A stretch of 64,000 nucleotides of DNA. Source: Tolypocladium sp. Sup5 PDA-1 (taxonomy: Eukaryota; Ascomycota; Sordariomycetes; Hypocreales; Ophiocordycipitaceae). Each line of letters opens with the position of its first letter. The first letter of the stretch is position 1. The translations under genes and the position numbers were made by a program. The stretch lies in assembly GCA_000750105.3 (NCBI GenBank), contig JPHH03000017.1, positions 521,315 to 585,314 on the forward strand. The letters are read 5' to 3'. The notes beneath the pieces were generated by a model, which was not told the DNA's origin, did not search any database, and saw nothing but the letters and a program-made list of their open reading frames with translations. This document shows positions 1-11,522 of the stretch, piece by piece.

Positions 1-207
1 CCCATGATCGATCGTCATTACATCCTTGTGCGGTTGGCCAAGCAGAGAAAGCGACAAGCGTAGCTCAACTGAGGTGCCGGGAACCGTTCCTGATCAAAAG
101 CAAACCGAGAAAGCCCATAGTGAACATTGCGTAACTTCATACTGAGTACATACCCGAGATATGTGACAGAAAGGCGGCAGGTCGAAAGGCGTGGATGGAT
201 GGATACA

Positions 208-2617
208 TCAGGCGCTGCCGAAGAACATGTCGTCGTTGCTGAACATGCCGACGTTGTCAAACTCCTCATCGAACTTGCTCATCATGAGCATGCTGGGGTC
301 TCGATCAAGCTGGACGAGGCCATCGTCGTTGGTGAACTGGAGCAGCAGGTCCTCGTCCTGGTCGTTGGTCCCGATGGGCATCGTAACAGAGGACATGGCA
401 GTCAATTCGTCAGTGCCAGCAGACGTATTGGGATCCACGTCAAAGAATCGAGTTGGAGGCGGCGAGGACGACTGAGACAGCCCGGGAGGCGGCGTGTAGT
501 GGCTTGCGATGCTCCTGGCGGGTGTCGCAGGGTTGGAAAGCGTCTTGTCCATAATGGCTTCGGGAGACACGTAGGAGTGGACGCTCGCTGCTGATGGCGA
601 TGGAGCAACTTCTGCAACTGGCCGGGCAGTCATCATTGTCGGCATTGGCGCAGACGACATGGACATGCCCTTGTGAGCCTGAGACTCAATACCAATGTCG
701 ACAATGTCGTCGAGCATGTTGAAGTCGTTGTCAGGTGAGTTGGCGGCGGAGCTGTCAGAGTAGCCCGACACGGACGACATCGAGCTGATGGACATGTTCT
801 TCTTCCTCTGTCGCGCGGACTTTTCCATCCTCGTGTCCATATCCGGGCGGTTCTTCCTTGGTCGGCCGCGCTTGACGACCTTTCGCACAACGCCGTCAAA
901 GGCACCAATGCACATTCCTCGTTGGCGGTGCCTCGTGAGAGCATCGTGCCGGGCAAAGCTGTTGCCGCACTCGCAGGGATACGGCTTGATTCCGGTGTGA
1001 ATCTTGGCGTGTCTCTTGAGGTCGTGCTGGCGGACAAAGCACTTATGGCACGTCGGGCACTGGTACTGGCGGTCGTTGAGATGGGTCTGAACGTGCGACT
1101 TGATGTTTTCCTTCCGTCCAAACTGCTTGCCGCAGTCGTCGAACAGACAAGTCCATTTGCCGTCAGTAGTCTCAGGGCCGCGGATGTACTGGGAGATTTC
1201 TTCCATGGTGACTCCAGTCTCTGTCTTTGTCTCCTCGATGTTGATGCTAGCAATGCTGGCAGCGCTGGCGATGCTGGCAACGGATTCGGTGCGGCGGTGG
1301 TGCGGTGACGAGCGCCTCGAGGATCCCTCCGAACCATTGCGGCCAGCAGAGTGAGGAGTACCGTGGAAATGCTGCGGATCAGGATTGTTGTCGAACCCGC
1401 CGATGAACTGTCCCATGTTGTGCGTGTCCGGCGTCGAGCGATGAGACAGGTCAGAGGCGGAATGGAGAGCATCTGATTCGTACTGCAGGCCATCGTATCC
1501 GGGGTCCATCTTTACAAACTCGTGTCTTAGGTTGTTCATGCTCATGAAGTCCGGAGTCTGTAGCTGCATGCCGCCGAAGGTCTTGGTGTCTGGCAGGGTG
1601 CTCGACCTTGGGGGGCTGGGTACAGCGGAGTTCCTCTCAGACTGCTGTCGCATCTCTTGGAAGATGTTCTGCGCGCGTTGGTTTGAGCGGTTGCGTTGCG
1701 GCTTGATGGTCTCTTCCATGGACTCGTCAAAGTCTTCATTAAATCTCTCAGGCCGGGCTTCTTGCTTGATTAAACGGTCGTGGGGTGTCTCCATTGGTGT
1801 AGGAGGAAAATAGTCTGCAGGCTGTGTGAGCAACCGCTCCTGGTTCTCAACGGCTGTGGAGGGTTATTCCCCCCCATCACTATTACTTACTGTTTCCATT
1901 CTGATTTGGTGGTGTCACTGGTCTGTGGAGCTCTTCCACGCTCAAAGTCTCAAACTTGTTGACTCGATCCATGATCCCGTTGCTGATCCTCCTCGAGTTT
2001 CTCCTGGAGCCTCCCTCCGAGGACCAGCCTTGGCCGGAGGGGCTCTCTGGAAAGTTCATGAACGTGGGTGTGGAAAGAGCGCTGTCGTTGGTGTAGAGCT
2101 CAAACTCTTTGGTCTCTGTCATGTTACTCGCATAGCTCTCCTGGTTCTTCTGCATCATGAGGTTCAGTTGAGCCCCGTAGGGGTTGAAGGGAAGGGCGCT
2201 CGTGTCGTAGCATGGTGACGGGCCGAATCTGTGAGTATGGGGAGTGTCATGGGGAGAGATCAAGTAGTTCTCGCTATCACTACGCGCCAATGAGACGTAG
2301 TGATGCTGCTGTTGTGTGCCCGGGCGTGCTTGTATGCGTTGCTGCTGCGCTTCTCGCAGAACGTGATGCTGCGGATTGTGTGCTAGTCCTGTGGTGTTAG
2401 TATTCATGCTTACCTTGTAGTCCTGCCGTGTTGTCGGTGATGCCGTCTGTTGCCGTCGAGTGTCGAGGCTGAGGCCGCGGCGGTGGCCGGCGGCTTGTCG
2501 ATGGTTGGCGTTGGGCAGGGCTTGTATCTTCACGCCCTCGAAGGCAGAGGGCGTCGAGTTTTGGCGGCGGTGTTGCCTCTGCCTGGCGTGAAGACTACTG
2601 GTGGGATTGGACAGCAT
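208..2617 (-). CDS. ace2: Ace2/Swi5-type C2H2 zinc-finger transcription factor
   Basis: A nuclear DNA-binding regulator of about 777 residues. Two exons are read: 2617-1891 and 1814-208. The 76-nt intron has a GTAAGT donor, a GCTCAC branch site and a CTGCAG acceptor. The join gives the uninterrupted run NQNGNNYFPPTP. Three C2H2 fingers lie in tandem at about residues 465-543. The third has the compact C-x-C start followed by a basic RGRPRKNRP stretch, a pattern of the Swi5/Ace2 group. The first 440 residues are rich in Gln, Ser and Pro and look disordered, with a conserved start (MLSNPTSSLHARQRQ). The C-terminus is acidic and Asp/Phe-rich, resembling an activation domain. In yeasts this family drives genes for cell separation and wall remodelling; in moulds the target set is less clear. 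The upstream space exceeds 2 kb, as is common for regulated transcription factors. Confidence 0.87.
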
Positions 2618-4782
2618 ATTGTCGCAAGGGGAGTCCGGATGGGGGATTTGTCGTCGGTCAAAGTTGTCGATGGGAACCGTTTGGTCCGAAACTGTCGTGC
2701 AACGTCGTCAGTTCTCGCTCGATTTTCGCCGTCCTTCCTCCCGCCCTCTCGTCAATTTGGAGCCGGACTCACCTCACGCAGCGCAAGCACAGGGCGCCGG
2801 GCTAAAGATTGCCGTGGTCGTGCTCAGTCGAGGGCGACTTTTGCAACTACCACAGGTGTTTTGGTATATATGCCTTGTTCAGGCGACGAACAGTGTGATT
2901 GATCAGAAGGCTCTGGCTTCTCGAGTTGCTCTCCGCCGTAGACGGGACTCAATGTGTAGAAGGAGCTCGTTCTCTTTGAGATGCTATAAAGAGCAACGAT
3001 GGAGGTTTGGAGAGTGGATTCTGGATGCACGCATGGGCGAACGGCCATGGCAGGGCATTGGCGAGGTGTAGTGATCCTGGTCGTGTTGACGACGTTGCCA
3101 CGGCAACCCCCTCCAGTGACCAAGCTTGCCCGAAGTGGTCGCCCAGCCGCCCTCCATCACGTCACCACGGCGCCCGTCGCACCGGCTAAGACATTTCAAA
3201 ACTTTGTTCAGCTTCATTTGTTGATCTGGGTGGGCATCTAACTGCGGTTTTGGTGTCATTATGATTCGAGAAGCCGCAGCTGTGGCAACTACTCGTGTTG
3301 TGTACCGCGATTCCGACACCAGATTCGAGGCTTGCAGCTCCAAGTGCATTGTGGGCACCAATGTTGAGAGTTTGGCTCTACTCATATCTCTTGCGTTGCC
3401 CGAGCAGACTGAAGGTTCCCGGGAAACAGGTTCGCATGCATGAACCCACTGACAAGAACTGTCTTGTTGCAGAAGTGGCTTTGTCTCTCGGTTTGATGGC
3501 CATTTGACTGACACATGATGGGAACCTGACATCCGTCGGAGCCTCAAAGCATCCCTTGGAAGCGTGAGACAGCCTGCGCGGAGCGCTTCCTTCCTGCATG
3601 TTGACAGGATCAAATGACCTTGCCAAGCTGTGTCTCTCTGCCCTTTCTCTCCGTAGTTGCTGGTTGTGTTCGGGAATCTCGGGATTGGTTCCTCGACCTG
3701 TTGTGAAGTATAATGATGGCTAGCCAACGTAGCTGTCCTGTCAGGTGAAGCTTGGGAAGCTTGTGCACGTACTCCGTAGTCCGTAAACATCCAACATTGG
3801 AAAGCAGTGCACCCCGCTTCGTCCACGGCGCAACCGAGGACACTGGAATTCTGCAGTGCAAAGCATCTCAACTAGTTCTTGACGATGACACTCTGACCCT
3901 GTTCTGGCGTAAGCGCATCGTCGGCATCTTGGTCGGGACTCGGCAGCAACGGGTCCTTTGCACGGTGTACCTTAGGGTAGGCGTTGTTGTTGCACCATTC
4001 CAGCGCCATTGTTGTCCACGTTTGGGTCTCCTCTCTGGTGGGTTCAGTCCAGGCCTGCCTCGTGTTGGCATTGAACGAGGGCCACTCTAATGCGGCCTTG
4101 GTCGGTTCTTCTCACGACTGTACGAGTATTCAGCTATCTGCAGCCGCTGGACTCGAACGGAGAAGATGAGCCGAGTTTGGCCATGTTGGACGTTGGCCTG
4201 CGGTCCCGTTGGGACCCGATGTCATTCGATCGTCGTTGCATGCCAGCTTCGATGCATAGAGCCGCGCACAAACTGCAAGGATACGTGCTTATGTATTCGT
4301 CTTTTGTTGCGAGTAATGAAGCATACTCGAACAAGTGTAAACAACCCCAGCTCTTGGCAATCAATTATATGTACGGCAGTTCGTGGAAACAAACCAAACA
4401 ATGCACGGTACTCCGTACCTTGACGCGGGAAGACGCGGCCGCAGGGCCCAGGCACCTTGAAGCATGGCGCCTCAGGTGGCTCCAGCTGCTATGACAACGT
4501 GACAACGTGAAAAGTCGGGTGCGGCGTTGGAGCCCCCCGTCCAGGGTCCTGGTCACCTGGACGCGATAATCTGCCGAAGCGAGCGAAAGCCTTCCACTCA
4601 CCTTCATCTCGTTCGACTTTCGAAAAATCCCTCCGCTTTTGCTGGCATTGGCTGCATCTGCTCTCCAGCAGCGAGGCAGGCCTGAAGCTCGATACCGAAC
4701 CTCGTCTTCGAGACCCTGAATTGACTTCTCTCGATACACCCGAGGCTCAACGGCTGCGTTTGTTGACGCCGCCTCCGCCGCC
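2618..4782. other. Divergent intergenic region, ace2-like / CBS-PB1
   Basis: No gene is recognised. A TATA-like palindrome lies near 2868-2878, about 250 bp upstream of the ace2-like start. Two copies of the 9-mer TACTCCGTA occur at 3770 and 4409. An 8-bp direct repeat (gacaacgt) sits at about 4493-4508. A 295-codon minus-strand frame (2984-3871) has no domain or recognisable composition and is not called. Confidence 0.5.
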
Positions 4783-6941
4783 ATGTCCGGAAACACGATG
4801 CGAGGCACGCCTACCCGCAACCAGGCCAGGGGAACCATCCCCTTTGCCAACAGCCCGGCTGCAGGTTCAAATATTCCTCGTCCTGTCCTCGACAGCCAGC
4901 CCAGCGAGACGAGCTCCGCTGTCAGCGCAAGCCGGCAGAAGCAGTCCAAGCGCGATGAGGTACATGATGCTCCGCCCGTTGAACTGCCTGTTTGGCCCGC
5001 GCCTCCTCCTAGAAGAGCTTGATGGCTAACCCGCAGCTGCAGGCGATCCGCAGGAAGATGGAGAACGACCTCTCCAAGAAGAAGCACCTCACGAACCGCG
5101 CACGTCACACCCGCAAAGCCCCCCCGGGCACCGTCCTCGCCTTGAAGCCCAGCCAGGCACTGCAGATCAAACCTGGCACCACCGTCTCTGAGGCGGCCCA
5201 GCTCATGGCCGCGAAGCGAGAGGATTGCGTCCTCGTAACAGACGACGATGACAGAATTGCTGGCATCTTCACGGCCAAGGACCTCGCGTTCCGAGTCGTC
5301 GGTGCCGGGCAAAAGGCGGCCAAGGTCACCATTGCCGAGATCATGACCAAGAACCCGCTCTGCGCTCGAACCGACACCAGCGCGACAGATGCATTGGATC
5401 TTATGGTGCGCAAGGGCTTCCGCCACCTGCCCGTCATGGACGAGAACCAGGACATTTCTGGTGTGCTGGACATCACCAAGTGCTTCTACGACGCTATGGA
5501 GAAGCTTGAGCGAGCGTATTCGTCTTCGAGGAAGCTGTATGATGCGCTGGAGGGAGTGCACTCTGAGCTCGGCTCTACCCAGCCGCAGCAGATTATCCAA
5601 TACGTCGAGGCCCTTCGCTCCAAGATGTCTGGGCCGACGCTGGAGACCGTCTTGAATGGCATTCCTCCCACCACCGTGAGCGTAAGGACGTCGGTCATGG
5701 AAGCTGCTGCTCTGATGAAGGAGAACCACACCACTGCCGTTCTTGTCCAAGATCAAGGTGCCATTACCGGCATCTTCACCAGCAAGGATGTTGTCCTCCG
5801 AGTCATTGCACCTGGCCTCGATCCCGCCAACTGCAGTGTGGTCCGCGTCATGACCCCCCACCCGGACTTTGCTCCGATGGACATGACCATCCAGGCGGCA
5901 CTTCGAAAGATGCACGGTAAGTTTTCCAGATACGAAGCTATGCTTTTGGACCTAGGCTAATATACCTTCATAGATGGCCATTACCTCAACCTGCCAGTCA
6001 TGAACGACGGTGGCGAGATTGTTGGCATGGTCGATGTCCTGAAGCTAACCTATGCTACCTTGGAGCAGATCAACACCATGGCTAGTGGCGATGGAGAGGG
6101 GCCTGCCTGGAACAAGTTCTGGCTGTCGATTGACCAGGAGACCGAGTCAATGATGTCCGGTGAAGGCAGCCACAGCCATCACCACACCAATCTCGGCTCG
6201 CGCATGATGTCCCCGGATGTTACGCGGGAGCGTCTCGGAGATAGCGTTGCCCCTGGGGACTCTGCTTCCCACGCCGGGGCTGAATCGCCTCCACGATCGG
6301 TCGTCCCCGACACTCCGGAGCCTGTGAACCCCGCCGACACGCCGTTCCCGTTCAAGTTCAAGGCTCCCTCGGGTCGTGTGCACCGCCTGCAGGTCACCGC
6401 ATCCCAAGGCATGGAGACCTTTGTCGCTGCCGTCGCGGCCAAGCTGGGCAACGAAGTGGATGCCATTGGCGGAACACCTGTTGTCGAGGACGGCAAGATG
6501 GGCGGCGCTGGGTTCGCTCTCAGCTACATGGATGACGAGGGCGACACTGTGTCTATCACTACCGATAATGACCTTCTCGAGGCCATCGTTATGGCTCGCC
6601 AGCGTCACCGCGAGAAGGTCGACCTGTTCGCCCACGACCCGGAGAAGCCACCCGTCGCGGCCCCCGCCCCTGCGGAAACGCCTGCTATCCCGACCCCGCC
6701 TACTTCTACCGCCTCTGGTCTCCGTGAGCGTCGGAAAGCGTACGATGATGACGAGGAAGATGACGATGAAGACGAGGAGGAGGAGTCCAACGTCCGCCGT
6801 TCGCGGAGGACGAGAAGCGCCCCTGTCCAGGAGCAGCTCATTGCCGGCGTGCCGAACGATCTGCTACTCCCCGGTGCAATTGTGACTTTGGCCGTGGTCA
6901 TTGTGGGTGTCTTTACCATAGCGAGAGCGACCAGCCGGTGA
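4783..6941 (+). CDS. CBS-pair and PB1 domain protein, C-terminal membrane anchor (Mug70-like)
   Basis: A protein of about 672 residues in three exons: 4783-4959, 5043-5916 and 5974-6941. The introns are 83 and 57 nt with CTAAC/CTAAT branch sites. The ATG follows gccgccgcc, a good start context. A basic disordered head is followed by four CBS motifs in two pairs. The first pair lies around LKPSQALQIKPGTTVSEAAQ to LDITKCFYDAME, the second around NGIPPTTVSVRTSV to LKLTYATLEQ. A PB1 domain follows (FKFKAPSGRVHRLQVT, then the acidic DNDLLEAIVMARQ). CBS pairs usually bind adenosyl ligands and PB1 mediates pairing with other PB1 proteins. The architecture matches fission yeast Mug70, whose function is poorly defined. 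After an acidic linker the protein ends in a single hydrophobic span (LLLPGAIVTLAVVIVGVFTI) and a short basic tail, so tail anchoring is inferred. Confidence 0.88.
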
Positions 6942-7291
6942 GCGTTGCTGCGGTAGTGTGCGAAGTATCTTAATGAAATTACGAAGTCGGCTGTAGGCGG
7001 CTGTAGGCGGCTGTAAACATATATAGGATGTCCTTGTCTCGATAGAATACCTCTCATTTGTAATTCATCTACATATTTACCATTTTATGGCAATTCTGTT
7101 AACTTGATCTATGCTTGCTTCTGATACTGCTGTTCAGCTCTCGTTGATATGGGAGGCGGGAGAAGGTTCTGAGGAGCGGGCCCGGAAATATGTGTCGCCG
7201 CGTAAGCTCCAACCCCTGCGACCAAGGTGAAATTTGGCGACATACGGACTCCAGACATCGCATGACCAGGGAACGGGCATTGAAAGTCGCC
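6942..7291. other. 3' flank of CBS-PB1 gene and promoter of uS2m gene
   Basis: AT-richer spacer. It holds the 10-bp tandem repeat at 6988-7015, inside the presumed 3' UTR of the CBS-PB1 gene. Nothing else is recognised. Confidence 0.45.
6988..7015 (+). repeat. 10-bp tandem repeat in 3' UTR
   Basis: Two full copies and one partial copy of cggctgtagg, about 50 bp past the stop codon. Each copy carries TGTA, the core of Puf-protein sites, but the flanking bases do not match a full Puf site. Confidence 0.7.
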
Positions 7292-8833
7292 ATGATATTA
7301 AGAAACGCCGCCGTGCGGCATGGTAAGTCGATTTGACCTCCTCGTCCAGGCTCATATTCTCATTCGTGCCTAGGCCGCCGCGCATTGGCATCTCCCATCG
7401 CAAGAACCACACTCCGACAACTGTCCACCGAGGTCAAGACGGACAACAGACCCGATGCAAGCTCCAATGGGCCACCGCAGGCCTGGCCGACGTCGCAGCC
7501 GTCCGTAGCGCCGCCGAAAATATCAACGTCGTCGAAGAAGAAGAAGCAAAAGATTGTGCAGGAGGTCATCATGAGCCTCGGTGCGGACTCGTCCCAGGAA
7601 CACCAGGGCGCGGCATGGACGAAGCCACATCAGATCGGGACGGAGCTCATGACGCCGGCTCAGCAGTTTGCCGAGTTCCAGCGCATCCAGAAGAATACCC
7701 GGAGCTTGGGCTCGCGCGTGGAGAAGCGATATGTGCCGACGGAGCTGGTCAGCAACCCGCCCGCGCCGGAGGACGTGACGCTGGAGCTGTTGATGGCATC
7801 GCAAACGCACATGGGACACAACACGTCGCTGTGGAACCCGGCGAACTCGCGATACATCTTCGGTGTGCGTCAGGGCATTCACATCATCTCGCTGGAAACC
7901 ACGGCGGCCCATCTCCGACGTGCGGCACGTGTCGTCGAGGAGGTTTCGTACCGCGGAGGCATCATCCTCTTCGTCGGCACCCGCAAGGGTCAGATGGAGA
8001 TTGTGACAAAAGCGGCAAAGATGGCAGGTGCCTGCCATTTGTTCACCAAGTGGACGCCGGGGGCCATCACGAACCGAGACGTGATCCTCAAGACGCAAGG
8101 CACGAAGGTGGTGGACCAGCTCGACGGGGAGCTCGACGGGTTCGACATGTACAAGGGCACTGCGCGACCGCTGCTCCCGGACCTGGTGGTTTGCCTGAAC
8201 CCGCTGGAGAACTACACCCTGCTGTACGAGTGCGGGCTGAAGAACATTCCCACGATTGGCGTGATTGACACGAATGTGGACCCGTCATGGGTCACGTATA
8301 CCATTCCTGCCAATGACGACAGGTAAGATGGAACGCTGAGCTCGGTTTAATTGGACACGTGCTAACCATATTTAAGTCTTCGAGCCATGGCTGTCGTCGC
8401 AGGAGTCCTCGGCAGGGCGGGTGGAAATGGCGAGAAGCGAAGGCTGCAGGACGCCTCCCGAGGCAGCGTGTCGTGGAACACACCTCCGGAGCTTACTCGG
8501 CACATGAAGAAGGAGGTGCAAGCTGCCATTTTGAAGCGGAAGGAAGTCATGGGCCGGATGCAGTCCAACATCCAGGGTTTCACGGAGGATGAGCAGAATC
8601 TGCTGCGATCGCAGTACAAGGGTGTTGAGTTGGACGTGAGCGAGGATGAGATGGTGGAGATGATGGGAGCGACAGCTCTGGGAGAGGCCGGAGATGCGTC
8701 CTCTGAGCCCGCACAAGCATCCGGGGTGAGGATGGATTCGCGGCTGGGAGACGTCGAGGCTCAGCTGCAGAGCGTGGCAGAGCAGGCGGCACACATTGAG
8801 ACTGTCGTTGGGGAGAGCGTGAAGACGGCATAG
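7292..8833 (+). CDS. mrp4: Mitochondrial small-subunit ribosomal protein uS2m (Mrp4)
   Basis: Structural protein of the mitoribosome 37S subunit, about 478 residues, related to bacterial S2. Three exons are read: 7292-7322, 7374-8322 and 8377-8833. The introns are 51 and 54 nt; the second has a GCTAACC branch. The short first exon supplies the true ATG and an Arg-rich, acid-free N-terminus (MILRNAAVRHGRRALASPIA) typical of a matrix import signal. The S2 core shows HMGHNTSLWNPANSRYIFGV, GGIILFVGTRKGQMEIVTKA, FTKWTPGAITNRDVIL and IPTIGVIDTNVDPSWVTYTI. The last segment continues across intron 2 as PANDDSLRAM, confirming the splice. About 60 residues before the core and 90 after it (acidic, helical) are additions usual in fungal Mrp4. 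Confidence 0.93.
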
Positions 8834-9514
8834 ACTTGTACGAAGCACTGTGGGGATGTATCAGACATGTACAATAGGGTGTTGAGGGGGATATTGTAGG
8901 CTAAATCAAGCGAGCAGCCATGTACCCATATTCAGACTTGGACTCTACTTGATCATACCGCCTTTGCGATTGATATCGGCGGATCCCCATGACGACTGAC
9001 CGGAGCGGAGAAACCTGGGCCCGCCTCTGAAGTGAACCCTTGACAGCGCCACGCACGAGGCACGAGGAGGGCCGGGCTGTAAACTTCGCCCTGCGCATTT
9101 CCCCTCACCAGGCAGGACACCTCACGACCGAACATTTCAGCACAGCAGGACCCCGTTTGCCAGCAGCAGACCACCAACCCAAGTGGATGTGGCGAACGAA
9201 GCGAGGTGGTGCTGCATTAAATTAGGCCAAGGCGGGCGGCCCGCGTTGCTCGGGCGGCTGAGCGTTGCAGGCCGTTGGCAGAGGCGCTTTGCGGCTTTGG
9301 GCGTGCATGCAGCGGCGGCCTGGCCTGTTTTGATGCTACAGGGTAGGTTTGCACCCTCGGGACTTAGACAGGCTCGCTGCGAGCTGTTCTCATGTTCAAC
9401 GAGTGCCAGGTGGCTGATGAGACCATGAGGGACAGCTTGAAGGATCCCCTCTTCCTTGTCTTTCGCGCAGCGGAAGCGAGACCATAACGGCCCAGTGGTA
9501 GGCCGGCCGGCACG
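8834..9514. other. Intergenic, uS2m to Spt10-like
   Basis: No gene is seen. A pyrimidine stretch ending in ttcgcgcag at about 9450-9470 could be the 3' end of an intron in the 5' UTR of the Spt10-like gene, but no donor was assigned. Confidence 0.35.
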
Positions 9515-11260
9515 ATGCCCGCCGTCATGGACGACCCGACCGGCCCCACCCTCTACCGCGTCTCGGGCCAGACGCCGTTCCCGGACCCCGGCAGCCCCGG
9601 CCTCCCGGAGGACATCCTCCCGCGCCAGGTCACGCTACGGGACCGGCAGACGGTCGCGACTATCGTGCCCTTTGCCTCGCGCCACCAGCTGCCGCCCTCG
9701 CTACTCGTGTACCTGTGTGACCAGCTCAACCGCGAGATCGACGGCGGCGACACGTACCCCATGATGGACCCCTTTGGCGTCGACGGCTTCGCCGACTACT
9801 GGTTCCAGACGTTTGGCGCCGTCATGCTGCTGGGCAACCTGGAGGGTGCCGACGACGTGGCCGAGGGCCGGGACTGGGCCAAGGAGTGCCTGGGCAGCTT
9901 CTTCATCAAGCCCAACTACCCGGGCCGCAGCAGCCACATCTGCAACGCCAGCTTCATCGTCACCGACGGCTCGCGCAACCGCGGCGTGGGCCGGCTCATG
10001 GGCGAGGCGTACCTCGACTGGGCGCCGCGCCTGGGCTACACGTACAGCGTCTTCAACCTCGTGTACGAGACAAACGTGGCCTCGATCCGCATCTGGGACG
10101 CGCTCGGCTTCAAGCGCATCGGGCGCGTCAAGGCGTGCGGCAACCTTCGCAGCCACCCGGACCGGCTCATCGACGCCATAATCTACGGGCGCGACCTGGG
10201 CACCGCCGGCGGCGACGCCGACGAGCTCGTCAGCGAGGAGCGCTTCGACAAGATCCGCTACTACCTCAAGTACGCAAAGTACCCCAATGGCGCCGACCGC
10301 GCCGAGAAGAGCCGCCTGCGCAGTGCGGCGACGCACTACAAGCTGCTCGACGGCGACAAGCTCATGCTCAAGGACAAGGAGGTCATCGCCGACCCGGCGC
10401 GCCAGTACGAGATTGCGCGCGACGTGCATGCGCTGCACCACGGCGGCATCAACAAGACCACGGCGACCATTGCGGAAAAGTACCACTGGAGCCGCATCAA
10501 GGAGACGGTCAGCGACGTCATCCGCGCGTGCGGCGAGTGCAAGGAGCTGGGCAAGACGCCGAACCCGGGGGGGAACAGGAAGACGAGCAGCGGCGCGGCG
10601 GCGGATGGCGCCGGGGGACCGCAGCCCGCGTCGTCGACTACGGAGAGGGTCTTGGCCTTGCAGCAGAACCACAACCACAACAACCACAGCCTCATGTCGT
10701 CCCTGTCACAGTCGAGCCCAACAACACCAAGTCCGAGCGCGTACGCAAACCCCAGCGACATCTCCGTCCTCCCCTCACACACCCTCCAAAGCAGCACCCA
10801 AACGCCCGCCGACCACCTCGGCCACCACCACCTCGGCCACCACCACGTCCACCACCACCATCACAACCCCATGCTGCAAGACCCCCCGACGAGCCACCAC
10901 CCCTCGCCCGTCTACCAGCCCATCGACCCGCAGATCATCAACCACCACCAGCACCACCACGACGTCCACCACCACCCCGCCGGCCCGCCGCCCGACGACA
11001 ACCCCTTCGACCACTACCACCAGCACGCCGACTTCCAGGCGCTCCTCAACGCCACCGAGGACGTCGTGCCTGGCCAGGAGGGCGAGAGTGATGCCGCGGC
11101 CGTGGACCGCGACCTGGAGATGCTGATTGAGCAGGACGATGATGAGGATGACGGGCGCATGGAGGGGCTGCAGGGGGATAATGAGGGGCAAGGGGGGCGG
11201 AGGACGGAGAGGGCGGAGAGAGGGCTGTATGATGTTGGTTTTGAGGGGTCGGGAGGGTAG
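9515..11260 (+). CDS. spt10: Spt10-like regulator: GNAT domain plus integrase-type HHCC zinc finger
   Basis: A single-exon gene for 581 residues. Residues about 40-215 form a GNAT acetyltransferase-like fold. The acetyl-CoA loop is RNRGVG at 154-159, preceded by SFIVTD and followed by the helix and VYETNVASIRIWDALGFKRI. Residues about 300-345 form an integrase-like zinc finger: H305-x3-H309-x29-C339-x2-C342, with the HHGGINKTTATIAEKYHW pattern of retroelement integrases. Yeast Spt10 has the same pair of modules; there the finger region binds histone-gene upstream elements and the protein activates core histone genes. The same role is inferred here. The C-terminal 200 residues are low complexity, rich in His (several HHH runs), Pro and Asn, then strongly acidic. 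The start is the first ATG in frame. Assignment rests on domain order. Confidence 0.85.
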   Translation: MPAVMDDPTGPTLYRVSGQTPFPDPGSPGLPEDILPRQVTLRDRQTVATIVPFASRHQLPPSLLVYLCDQLNREIDGGDTYPMMDPFGVDGFADYWFQTFGAVMLLGNLEGADDVAEGRDWAKECLGSFFIKPNYPGRSSHICNASFIVTDGSRNRGVGRLMGEAYLDWAPRLGYTYSVFNLVYETNVASIRIWDALGFKRIGRVKACGNLRSHPDRLIDAIIYGRDLGTAGGDADELVSEERFDKIRYYLKYAKYPNGADRAEKSRLRSAATHYKLLDGDKLMLKDKEVIADPARQYEIARDVHALHHGGINKTTATIAEKYHWSRIKETVSDVIRACGECKELGKTPNPGGNRKTSSGAAADGAGGPQPASSTTERVLALQQNHNHNNHSLMSSLSQSSPTTPSPSAYANPSDISVLPSHTLQSSTQTPADHLGHHHLGHHHVHHHHHNPMLQDPPTSHHPSPVYQPIDPQIINHHQHHHDVHHHPAGPPPDDNPFDHYHQHADFQALLNATEDVVPGQEGESDAAAVDRDLEMLIEQDDDEDDGRMEGLQGDNEGQGGRRTERAERGLYDVGFEGSGG

Positions 11261-11522
11261 AATAGGGGCTAGAAAGAGGACGAGCGGCAGTTGTGATTTT
11301 GCATCGTGGTTTCATAGCGTACTCTGTCCTCCACAGGACATCTTATCAGCATTTTGGTAGCATGGATGCATGGTTCACATCATATCAATTGTCCAACGTG
11401 GTGTCCTTGGCGTCGACAGGAAGTCATTCAAGTCTAGAGGTCGTTTTCTAGGTCATCATACAGATCCCCAACCCCTCACGTCTTCCTATTAACCTTTCAC
11501 TTCTTTCCTCCCGTCTCCCTCC

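Noticed and set aside
1854..1890. A 37-nt intron in the ace2-like gene ending at a CCACAG
   Set aside because: Too short for a fungal intron. The acceptor CTGCAG (intron 1815-1890, 76 nt) has a good branch site, fits the phase and gives the expected NYFPPTP join.
2984..3871. 295-codon minus-strand frame upstream of the ace2-like gene
   Set aside because: Begins with ATG but has no domain, no family resemblance and an odd Cys/Ser/Arg mix. Likely a chance frame in GC-rich DNA.
4365..5915. 516-codon minus-strand frame antisense to the CBS-PB1 gene
   Set aside because: Shadow of a well-supported gene on the plus strand, which has clear CBS domains and introns.
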